From assembly GCA_047630175.1 (NCBI GenBank), contig JBLHVI010000094.1, positions 1 through 12,823 on the forward strand: a DNA stretch of 12,823 nucleotides, written 5' to 3'. Source of the stretch: UBA4582 sp047630175 (GTDB taxonomy: Bacteria > Pseudomonadota > Gammaproteobacteria > Pseudomonadales > Azotimanducaceae). Within the stretch, counting starts at the first letter, position 1. The number at the start of each line of letters is the position of its first letter. The translations under genes were made by a program, and so were the position numbers. Positions 6,687 through 12,823 of the stretch are shown in pieces. The notes under the pieces were generated by a model. That model had not been told where the DNA came from. It did no database searches and saw nothing but the letters and a program-made list of their open reading frames with translations.

Positions 6687-7616
6687 GTGTTTTCAGACTG
6701 GTCTTACCCCGTGAAGTTTCAATCATCAAACCATGCACTCATTCCCTTTAGCGTCACTATGCTGGGTATCGGCACCTATGCCGCCATGGATGGTGTTATG
6801 AAAGGTCTGTCAATAGCCATGGGCGTTTACAACGCGATGCTGTGGCGAACCTCCATTGCTTTAGTGCTAGCGACAATCTTATTCCTTTGGCGCCGCGAGC
6901 GCTGGCCGCACCGCTCAAACATCCGCATACACGTATTGCGTGGCGCGGTGTCCGCAGTTATGGCGTACATGTTTTTCTGGGGCCTCGTATATGTGCCGCT
7001 AGCAGAAGCCATTGGGTTGTCGTTTATAGCGCCACTGGTGGCCATGTATCTGGCAGCGGTGCTGTTGGGAGAGAAGATCGGCGCTAAGGCAGTATGGGCC
7101 TCCATCATTGGTTTCGGTGGGGCGCTAGTGATTCTTGGCGGTAAACTAACAGGGGATTATGATGCTGATGTTGCCTTGGGAATGGCCGCGGTTTTCTTCT
7201 CAGCGCTACTGTATGCCTACAATCTAATTCTGCAGCGGCAGCAAGCGGTGGTGTCTTCTCCCATTGAGGTCGCGTTCTTTCAAAATGCGACAGTAGTGGT
7301 CATTTACTGGGCATTCTCGCCCTTCTGGGCGGTTGTGCCACCGGTTGAGCAACTGCCAAACCTCGTGATAGCGGCAGTGCTGGGGGTGTTCTCAATGGCG
7401 ACCCTCTCCTGGGCCTATAAGCGGGCTGAGGCTAGAATTTTGATTCCCGTCGAATACACAGCATTTGTCTGGGCGGCGCTATACGGCTGGCTGGTATTTG
7501 ACGAGGCGGTGACGCTGGTGACGCTGGCTGGCACGTCACTCATCGTGGTGGGCTGTCTGGTGGCGGCACGTCAAGACCCACAGCACACTGTGCATGTGGA
7601 ATCGACGGCGGTTTGA
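6687..7616 (+). CDS. EamA/DMT family transporter
   Basis: This inner-membrane protein of up to 309 residues has about ten predicted transmembrane helices in two EamA repeats (about 26-150 and 163-292). The stretch PLAEAIGLSFIAPLVAMYLA (104-123) followed by LLGEKIG, and its C-terminal counterpart RILIPVEYTAFVWAALYGWL (250-269) followed by VFDEAVT, are the classic repeated EamA signature before the last helix of each half. Relatives in the drug/metabolite transporter superfamily export amino acids or metabolites, or import S-adenosylmethionine; the substrate cannot be predicted here. The start is uncertain: GTG 6687 is the longest option, GTG 6711 and an ATG near 6759 are alternatives, and none has a clear ribosome site. 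The gene ends 22 bases from the stop of the convergent DUF11 gene. Confidence 0.9.
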   Translation: MFSDWSYPVKFQSSNHALIPFSVTMLGIGTYAAMDGVMKGLSIAMGVYNAMLWRTSIALVLATILFLWRRERWPHRSNIRIHVLRGAVSAVMAYMFFWGLVYVPLAEAIGLSFIAPLVAMYLAAVLLGEKIGAKAVWASIIGFGGALVILGGKLTGDYDADVALGMAAVFFSALLYAYNLILQRQQAVVSSPIEVAFFQNATVVVIYWAFSPFWAVVPPVEQLPNLVIAAVLGVFSMATLSWAYKRAEARILIPVEYTAFVWAALYGWLVFDEAVTLVTLAGTSLIVVGCLVAARQDPQHTVHVESTAV

Positions 7617-7626
7617 GATGCCGTCG
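7603..7626. terminator. Hairpin across the convergent stop codons, possible shared terminator
   Basis: CGACGGC (7603-7609) pairs perfectly with GCCGTCG (7620-7626), a 7-bp stem with a 10-base loop that contains the transporter's TGA stop. It lies 13 bases before the end of the convergent gene. T-runs are poor on both sides (TCTT on plus), so it is a weak bidirectional candidate. Confidence 0.35.
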
Positions 7627-7638
7627 TCTTGCTGGTGC

Positions 7639-10600
7639 CTAAAGACCCACTTGCACCTGAAAGTCGATAGTAAAATTGCCGCCGCTCGGATTCATATTAC
7701 CTATCATCGGTAATTCAAATTCTATGACGTTTGGATCGAAAACTAGGCTCGGGCCGGGTGGTTCTGTATAGCCAGGAGGCCCCACGCCATCATCAAAGAT
7801 CGGCGTGCCGAGAGATAAGCTCGACGGTGTCACGGGGTCATCGTTAAAATCAAAATGCAGCTCATCACCGTAGGCGTGCAAACCGAATACGATAAACTGG
7901 GGAAGTAAGTCAGTGAGAATGACGTTAGTTGCTACACCATTGCCCGTGTTGGTCACCTTGATTTTGTAGGAAAAAGGCACGCCCGGGGATACATTGCTTG
8001 CGCTGCTGGTTTTGACCAGGGTGAGCGAAGGGCCGGTTACTGTCACGGGTACTGTCGCTGAGTTGTTAGCAAGATCGGGATCTGGCTGGCTGGCGGCACT
8101 GATCGACGCGGTATTGGAAAAACTATTTCCAAGCGGCGTCGTCACAGTCACCAGAACATCCAGCGTTCTTGAACCGCTTGATGCAACACTGCCGACCAGC
8201 CAAAATCCACTGACCGGATCGTAGGTTCCCTGACTGGCGAGGTGTGACACATACGTCACCTGTGCTGGTAATTCGTCAGCTAGCTGTATGCCGGTGGCAT
8301 CGGCCGCGCCATTATTAGTTAACGTCACAGTATAAGTAATATTCTGGCCTGGACTTGGGATGTTGTTGTCCACAGTTTTCAGCACGAACAAGTCAGCGCC
8401 AACGGTTGGTGAAACACCGACGCAGTCAACGGCCTCGTAATCGCCAAAATTGAGCGCTCGCTCGTTAGACCCAACACCCGTAAATTTGTCTATTTCAAAC
8501 ACCGTATCGCGAGTACCAGAGGTGCCCCAAAGTTGTCCCGAAGGATCGCTACCTAGCCCTTCAGCATCATCGATGGTTACCAGCGCAATAGCGGTTGTGA
8601 CGCCTGTTTCTTTGTTTATAGTGATGAGTGTGTCTGTGGAGCCCCCCGTGTTAATAACGCCATACAACTGGCCATTGGTGACATCAATAGCGATGTCATC
8701 GGTAATCGCACTGACGTCTAACAGCATGTAGTCATCACCTGCGAACGCATTATTGACGAATGTGCCTGTTGTTAGATCGATCTGGAACAGCGCATCTTGC
8801 CCGCCGCGTTCGTGGATGCCATACATCACGTTGGCTGCGCCAAATGCATTAAAAGCCATGCCGTCTACGTCGTTGAGTGCTAGAAATCCGGCCGAGCCAT
8901 TGCCGGTGCCAAAACCAGAGCCGACAGTCGCCCATGAGCCGTTGACTTGACTGAGTATTCCTAGCTGCCCGCCGTCTGCACCATACAAAATCTCATTAGC
9001 AGAATCCCAGCCGATGGCTTCAATTGAGCTGGTAGAATTAGTTGCAAAGTCCGTGACGGCTCCCGCAGACGTGTCGTAAAGACTGAGTCGGTTGTCTGAA
9101 TCAGAAAAAATATAGCAGAGCTGTTCGGTATTGCCGCCAATATTGGTCGATTCGGTCTCTGTGTCGTTGGTTGTTTGGGAGTCAGTTGAACTCGCGGCTA
9201 TCGTTACCGTATTATTGATAGTCTGCGAGGTCCCCGGCGCGGTGACAAAAATCGTAACTATGACGGTTGCGTCAGCAGCAATCGACCCGATAATGCAATC
9301 TACAGTGCCGCCTGTTTCTGTGCAGGTTCCCTGATCGGTGAACGACGAAACGAAGCTCAAAGCGCCTGGTAGGATGTTAGTGAGGGTGACGTCCGTTGCG
9401 ATTTCAGGGCCGAAGTTTGTAACGTCTATCTCGTAGTTATAGGTCGTATTGACAGGCACCGGATCTAAAGAGTCGGACACGATAACAGCGATATTGGCCT
9501 CTCCAGGAACCGGCAATACATAAGTGACTGCGAGTTCTGCTGCCTTGGCACTATCGCCATCAAAAGCCTCGGCGGTGCGTTCGCCCCAGCCTTCGAAAAT
9601 AAATGCGATGTCGTCGCCACTGCCCCAGCTTCCCAGATCTATGACTTCTTGTACTAACGTTGCAACGTCAGGGGTTGTTTGATTGGGCCCAGATTCACCG
9701 ACGGTAGACCATGCTGGAATATCATCCCAACTGACGTTTGAGCCCGTTTGAGTTCGTGACGAAATGTTATCCCCGCTACTGAAAGTAGCCGGTGCCGTGT
9801 TCAATTCTGCAAAGATTGTCGTGCTGGTATCATCTGCGTCTACTTCGTCAGTGGTGAAGCGAATGATGGCGCTGGTGATCGTGGCCCCTGCGGGAATGGC
9901 CAGATTAGTAAATCTTAGGCCAATGAGTTGTGCCGTACCACTTTGAACAAGCTCAAGGTCATCGTCTCTGCGGGTAATTTCTCCAGTAGCGGTGTCTTCT
10001 TCGACGTCGCGATCGCGGTTATCGATGTCTCGCACAAGTGTTGTAGGCGATCCGCAGTCATTATATTCGATGTGCAGGCGTGGCTCGTCATCACCGCCGC
10101 CACTGTCGTCAGCGGCAGCGACTCGGCTACCACCGCCGCCCTTAACGATCATCACTATATCGTTGTTGGTACTCCACCCGCCGCGATTGATGATTTCTTG
10201 GACAACCGATTGTAGGCTGGGCGTTTGATAGCTTGTACCGTTAATCCAAGCTGGTACGTTGTCCCAGCTTACCTGCGCTGTCGTCGATGAGCGCCCAGAA
10301 ATATCGTAGTCAGTGTCAGATAGGTTGTCAGCATCATCGCTATCATCGGCGTAAAAAACCAGATTAGTGATTTCTTTGTTATCAGCGTTTGCTTCAAATT
10401 GCAGGTAAGTATTACTGCAGATCGTCGCGCCTTGAGGGATGTTTATGGACCTGAATTGGAAGGCGACTAGTTGAGACTCGCCACCTTCGAAGTTTATTTC
10501 CAGGTCACTACTGTTCAAGACCATCGTGCCACTATTGACGCGCTCTTCCGCGTCATCACTAGATGCGTTGATCTGTCTGGTGAACGACGCGGCATAGGCA

Positions 10601-10665
10601 GCGTTACACAGCACTGTTGTGAGCAGTAACACCAATAATCGAAAAAAAAATGATACGTTTGACAC
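7639..10665 (-). CDS. Secreted modular protein: duplicated N-terminal module, DUF11 repeats, propeller-like domain
   Basis: This is a 1008-residue exported protein. Residues 1-26 are a signal peptide (cleavage near AAYAA). Two related modules of about 175 residues follow (about 27-203 and 208-383), each with VSWD(N/D)(V/I)PAW, then VVQEI or LVQEV, then a Gly/Ala-rich end and a final strand; they resemble DNRLRE-type beta-sandwich modules. Next are a DUF11 repeat (390-508), a domain like DUF6923 with short propeller-like repeats (515-750; for example EILYGADGGQLGI, QLYGVINTGG), a second DUF11 repeat (757-877) and a diverged third (879-1008). The six mature cysteines fall as C83/C204, C448/C457 and C517/C748, one pair per domain. 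I see no LPXTG, PEP-CTERM or other C-terminal anchor. The GTG start follows an in-frame TAG closely and has a weak ribosome site. A surface or matrix role is inference; no enzymatic motif was seen. Confidence 0.85.
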   Translation of the reverse strand: MSNVSFFFRLLVLLLTTVLCNAAYAASFTRQINASSDDAEERVNSGTMVLNSSDLEINFEGGESQLVAFQFRSINIPQGATICSNTYLQFEANADNKEITNLVFYADDSDDADNLSDTDYDISGRSSTTAQVSWDNVPAWINGTSYQTPSLQSVVQEIINRGGWSTNNDIVMIVKGGGGSRVAAADDSGGGDDEPRLHIEYNDCGSPTTLVRDIDNRDRDVEEDTATGEITRRDDDLELVQSGTAQLIGLRFTNLAIPAGATITSAIIRFTTDEVDADDTSTTIFAELNTAPATFSSGDNISSRTQTGSNVSWDDIPAWSTVGESGPNQTTPDVATLVQEVIDLGSWGSGDDIAFIFEGWGERTAEAFDGDSAKAAELAVTYVLPVPGEANIAVIVSDSLDPVPVNTTYNYEIDVTNFGPEIATDVTLTNILPGALSFVSSFTDQGTCTETGGTVDCIIGSIAADATVIVTIFVTAPGTSQTINNTVTIAASSTDSQTTNDTETESTNIGGNTEQLCYIFSDSDNRLSLYDTSAGAVTDFATNSTSSIEAIGWDSANEILYGADGGQLGILSQVNGSWATVGSGFGTGNGSAGFLALNDVDGMAFNAFGAANVMYGIHERGGQDALFQIDLTTGTFVNNAFAGDDYMLLDVSAITDDIAIDVTNGQLYGVINTGGSTDTLITINKETGVTTAIALVTIDDAEGLGSDPSGQLWGTSGTRDTVFEIDKFTGVGSNERALNFGDYEAVDCVGVSPTVGADLFVLKTVDNNIPSPGQNITYTVTLTNNGAADATGIQLADELPAQVTYVSHLASQGTYDPVSGFWLVGSVASSGSRTLDVLVTVTTPLGNSFSNTASISAASQPDPDLANNSATVPVTVTGPSLTLVKTSSASNVSPGVPFSYKIKVTNTGNGVATNVILTDLLPQFIVFGLHAYGDELHFDFNDDPVTPSSLSLGTPIFDDGVGPPGYTEPPGPSLVFDPNVIEFELPMIGNMNPSGGNFTIDFQVQVGL
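10642..10650 (-). repeat. Nine-base T homopolymer near the start of the DUF11 gene
   Basis: Codons 6-8 of the secreted protein (Phe-Phe-Phe) are an uninterrupted run of nine T on the coding strand, 15 bases after the GTG start. Losing one T shifts into a frame that stops near 10515, and gaining one stops sooner. It is a candidate slippage tract, or a place where a sequencing error would matter. Confidence 0.75.
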
Positions 10666-10759
10666 AATTTCGTCAGATTTCTATCGTTTGATGAACCAGA
10701 GTAACATAACGTTTCGCTTGGGTTTGTGAGTGTTTTGTATAAATCCAGCCCCCTAAATT

Positions 10760-10768
10760 TGTTATAAT
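10760..10768 (+). promoter_or_regulatory. Extended -10 promoter for the second GNAT-like gene
   Basis: TGTTATAAT is a perfect extended -10 element (TG-n-TATAAT). No good -35 is visible at standard spacing, which extended -10 promoters tolerate. Transcription would begin near 10775, giving a leader of roughly 27 bases. Confidence 0.55.
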
Positions 10769-10801
10769 GGACCGTCGACCACGAATTTCTAAAGGCACTG
10801 A

Positions 10802-11296
10802 ATGATGGCAACGAGTGATCCTATGGGGGCTTTAAAAAGCATCGAAACGGCATTGGGCAGTGGTATTGCACTGATGGATTGTGAACTGAACCCTGGTATT
10901 GATTTGATATTGGACTTTCCCGCGGGCGAGCAGTCAATGAGTTACGCCAACATTGAGCATGGCGCAGTTAAATCATTAGCCGTGTTGCTACCGCTAGAAC
11001 CCATTGCCGGTGTTCCATGCTTCGGTATTGCCTTTGCTGTTAACGGTATTTATCGACGGCAGGGGCTAGCAGTTGAAATCGTAGAAGTTGCCATTGCTGA
11101 GCTAAGGCACGGGTTGGGGCGTAACGGTATCATTGAGTGCTACATAGAAGCGACAGTCGCCGCGCACAACGTCGGCGCTCAGAAAGTAGCGCTCAAAACG
11201 CTGTCAATCAAGTTTGATGAGATTGTTGATGAAGCTTTTGATACCGGCGCTGGGGCGCATTGTTATCGATACCGTCGACTGGTGCGTTGCGCATGA
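10802..11296 (+). CDS. GNAT-fold acetyltransferase-like protein, divergent
   Basis: The 164-residue protein carries a recognisable GNAT core: CFGIAFAVNGIYRRQGLA (73-90), where strand 4 runs into the R-x-x-G-x-A acetyl-CoA loop (R85, G88, A90). A helix follows (VEIVEVAIAELRHGL), then a strand (ECYIEATV) and HNVGAQKVALK (122-132), the usual Asn-containing segment before the last helix. The N-terminal 70 residues are not typical and could carry acceptor specificity. It is therefore probably an acetyltransferase of unknown substrate; an inactive GNAT fold is possible. AAAGG ends 6 bases before the ATG; a second ATG directly follows (MM). Its TGA lies one base from the stop codon of the opposing CysH-like gene, so the two transcripts must overlap at their 3' ends unless terminated inside the genes. 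Confidence 0.72.
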   Translation: MMATSDPMGALKSIETALGSGIALMDCELNPGIDLILDFPAGEQSMSYANIEHGAVKSLAVLLPLEPIAGVPCFGIAFAVNGIYRRQGLAVEIVEVAIAELRHGLGRNGIIECYIEATVAAHNVGAQKVALKTLSIKFDEIVDEAFDTGAGAHCYRYRRLVRCA

Positions 11297-11297
11297 T

Positions 11298-11993
11298 TTA
11301 GACTTGCTTCATCAGGCCGCATTCACGATGCTCTTCACCCTTAGTAGGGTCATAGTAGTCATGGTTGTCTGGCAGGTCGCGATCAGAGATGTAGGTCTCA
11401 ACTTCGGTCTTCGTTAGATGGAACATAGGCGCAACTCTGACTGTGTCGTGACTACCGAAGGTGAAAACATGTAGGTCTTGACGGAAAGCGTTCTGGTCAT
11501 GACGTATGCCATTGAGCCAGATGTCAGGTTTAAAGTCATCCATGGCCCGGTCGAATGGTTCTAGTTTAACGATTCGCGAAAACAGATCATGCTCGGGAGT
11601 ATCTAGCTCGGGGATCGGTCCGTGGACAGCAGTGTAGTGTGCCGCTGACATCTTGGGCGAGTATACCTGCAAGTTTAAATTCAGATGCTTTACCACTTGG
11701 CTAATATGACGGTAAGTTGCTGGTGTGTTGAACCCATGGTCAACCCAGATAACAGGAATGTCTTTTTTGAAGCGGGTGACGAGGTGTAAGAACGCAATCG
11801 CCAAGGGCCGAAAATTAGTAAATATAATGGGGTTTTTGGCGTGTTCAATGGCGAACTGCATGACCTCACTGGGCTTGCGGTCGTTGAACCGCGCGTTCAA
11901 AGCGACTAAATCAGTTGCCGAGTGAAAAGTTGAATCTGTCGTCGACTCCGATATGGACTCTGCAACGGTTTCCCTGACGACTTCTAAGCTCAT
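11298..11993 (-). CDS. CysH-like PAPS reductase family protein with altered PP-loop
   Basis: This 231-residue protein aligns along most of its length with phosphoadenosine phosphosulfate (PAPS) reductase. DIPVIWVDHGFNTPATYRH (78-96) matches the CysH 'DIPVILTDTGYLFPETYRF' segment, NGIRHDQNAFR (161-171) matches its substrate loop, and HRECGLMKQV (222-231) keeps the C-terminal E-C-G-L with the reactive Cys225. It lacks the Cys pairs of iron-sulfur APS reductases. Two things are odd. Where CysH has the PP-loop SSFGIQ, this protein has TNFRPL (59-64), with Arg62 in place of the Gly. The stretch before the Cys is also shorter. The first 30 residues are Ser/Thr/Glu-rich and probably flexible. AAGGGG lies about 6 bases before the ATG. 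It may be a paralogue that no longer reduces PAPS; the comparison is from memory of E. coli CysH. Confidence 0.8.
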   Translation of the reverse strand: MSLEVVRETVAESISESTTDSTFHSATDLVALNARFNDRKPSEVMQFAIEHAKNPIIFTNFRPLAIAFLHLVTRFKKDIPVIWVDHGFNTPATYRHISQVVKHLNLNLQVYSPKMSAAHYTAVHGPIPELDTPEHDLFSRIVKLEPFDRAMDDFKPDIWLNGIRHDQNAFRQDLHVFTFGSHDTVRVAPMFHLTKTEVETYISDRDLPDNHDYYDPTKGEEHRECGLMKQV

Positions 11994-12016
11994 ACCATTC
12001 CCCTTGTGTTCACCGT

Positions 12017-12049
12017 GTCAGCTGCTGGCGAGTTAGGTAACGTCAGCTG
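12017..12049. repeat. Direct repeat GTCAGCTG x2 upstream of the CysH-like gene
   Basis: GTCAGCTG occurs at 12017-12024 and 12042-12049, 25 bases apart centre to centre, within the leader/promoter region of the CysH-like gene (24-56 bases before its ATG). The core CAGCTG is itself a palindrome, so the two copies could be an operator pair or the arms of a stem. The rest of the gap 11994-12186 is A/T-rich with no gene and no convincing promoter. Confidence 0.4.
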
Positions 12050-12186
12050 TCGGTTAATGGGCAAGAGTTTAGGTTGTATCAGTTAGGGTTAAAAATAATA
12101 TAAACCTATTTGCTTATGCTTTTTAATCCTATGCGTTTGCGTTAGATTTTTGTTTCTGTGGATCTTCGCTATCATCGTTTGTGTGC

Positions 12187-12720
12187 CTAGCGTGATAACT
12201 TGGTTTTCACAAGATCCCGCCACGCTTGTAGGTCTCGAGAGGCAAGTTTCAATCCTGCGAAGTAGCCCGCATAGGGCGCTAATATCCATACGGCGATGTA
12301 TCCGTCTCGTGTGGGCCAGTAAGTTACCCAGACGACGGCGGTGACAAAATTCTTAATTTGACTGACGAGTGTCTCGATTAGTAAGTCGATTATTCCGTTT
12401 TCGAAAAGTGCCGCTAATCCGGGGAAATAGACGATAAAATTAACGGCGTCAGCAGTTTCTATCCAGACAAAGGTTAGCAAGGCTGTGAGGCCATAGAATC
12501 CTCCGCCGAATTTCATCCAGCGTTTTTCAACGTAGCCGGCTGCTGTGTCGTCTTTCTTCCAGTCTTTTTTAAGGGCTTTCAAGCGTGACTTGGTGTCTTT
12601 GTTGGGCTGGTCGCGGCTGAGTTGTCCCGCGGCATATAGGCGGCACATTATCCACCAAGAGAAGAGCAGCACGGGTAGACCTAGTTGGAAGATGGCGGTG
12701 AAGACTTCGCTTATCAGCAT
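12187..12720 (-). CDS. Conserved membrane protein of unknown function
   Basis: The product is 177 residues from the ATG at 12720. It has a first membrane helix (about 5-28, VFTAIFQLGLPVLLFSWW), a Lys/Asp-rich soluble stretch (37-66), then KRWMKFGGGFYGLTALLTFV (66-85) leading into a second hydrophobic segment. Two or three more hydrophobic segments follow (about 94-106, 124-136, 141-158), and the C-terminus is basic. The block WMKFGGGFYGLTAL looks familiar from an uncharacterised gammaproteobacterial family, but I know no function. No enzymatic motif is visible. The start is uncertain: no clear ribosome site precedes 12720, a TTG at 12756 is in frame, and the frame stays open without a stop to the right edge, so the gene could begin earlier. 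I prefer 12720 because the first membrane helix then starts at once. Confidence 0.75.
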   Translation of the reverse strand: MLISEVFTAIFQLGLPVLLFSWWIMCRLYAAGQLSRDQPNKDTKSRLKALKKDWKKDDTAAGYVEKRWMKFGGGFYGLTALLTFVWIETADAVNFIVYFPGLAALFENGIIDLLIETLVSQIKNFVTAVVWVTYWPTRDGYIAVWILAPYAGYFAGLKLASRDLQAWRDLVKTKLSR

Positions 12721-12823
12721 GCGTGCTAGTGTAGTCGCGCAATAGTTCTTGGGCAACGTTTGTTGGTCTGCTGGGTTTGCGTCCTGCTCTGACCAATGCG
12801 TTGCATTGTGTTGATCGCAGTTT

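Noticed and set aside
7500..7530. Short tandem repeat GTGACGCTG in the transporter gene.
   Set aside because: Two copies only, in coding sequence, encoding an ordinary Val-Thr-Leu helix repeat.
10515..10811. 98-codon frame on the minus strand reading from an ATG at 10811 through the T-run.
   Set aside because: It is rich in unlikely residues, overlaps the start of the opposing gene, and is just the shifted frame of the DUF11 signal peptide. It joins the main frame only if the tract gains one T.
1..12823. Search for a defence system, prophage, transposon or CRISPR array.
   Set aside because: No nuclease, helicase, integrase, transposase, toxin-antitoxin pair or spaced repeat array was seen; the genes are metabolic, transport or surface types.

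Overview
The window looks like ordinary chromosome from a free-living, probably aquatic, Gammaproteobacterium of about half G+C. This is an inference from gene content (a DUF4862 protein, a penicillin-acylase-family enzyme, a CysH-like protein, a lipoprotein M19 dipeptidase, a large DUF11 surface protein). There is no rRNA or other marker gene to settle it. I see no tRNA, rRNA, CRISPR array, transposase, integrase or phage gene.

Layout, left to right. (1) 1-484, minus strand: the N-terminal third of a lipoprotein membrane dipeptidase (peptidase M19) that runs off the left edge, with a good sigma70-like promoter behind it. (2) 690-2295, plus strand: a GNAT acetyltransferase and a DUF4862 TIM-barrel-like protein, 58 bases apart and probably co-transcribed; a terminator-like hairpin sits just upstream of the GNAT gene. 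(3) 2296-2559: a convergent gap of 264 bases with one good hairpin and no gene. (4) 2560-5722, minus strand: a TRM11-like RNA methyltransferase followed by a secreted or periplasmic penicillin/acyl-homoserine-lactone acylase-family Ntn hydrolase, probably one transcript. (5) 5921-7616, plus strand: a DJ-1/PfpI-family protein and an EamA/DMT transporter. (6) 7639-10665, minus strand: a secreted 1008-residue modular protein (duplicated N-terminal module, three DUF11-type repeats, a propeller-like domain), with a nine-T run close to its start codon. (7) 10802-11993: a divergent GNAT-fold protein on plus and a CysH-like protein on minus, tail to tail with one base between their stop codons. (8) 12187-12720, minus strand: a conserved membrane protein of unknown function.

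How the genes work together: strand switches are frequent and no single pathway links them. The reasonable functional units are GNAT plus DUF4862, and the methyltransferase plus acylase. The PfpI/EamA pair and the GNAT/CysH-like pair are neighbours whose cooperation is not shown.

I did not find a convincing new multi-gene system. The items most worth following are the CysH-like protein with an altered nucleotide-binding loop, the unanchored modular DUF11 protein with its homopolymer near the start codon, and the hairpin before the first GNAT gene.
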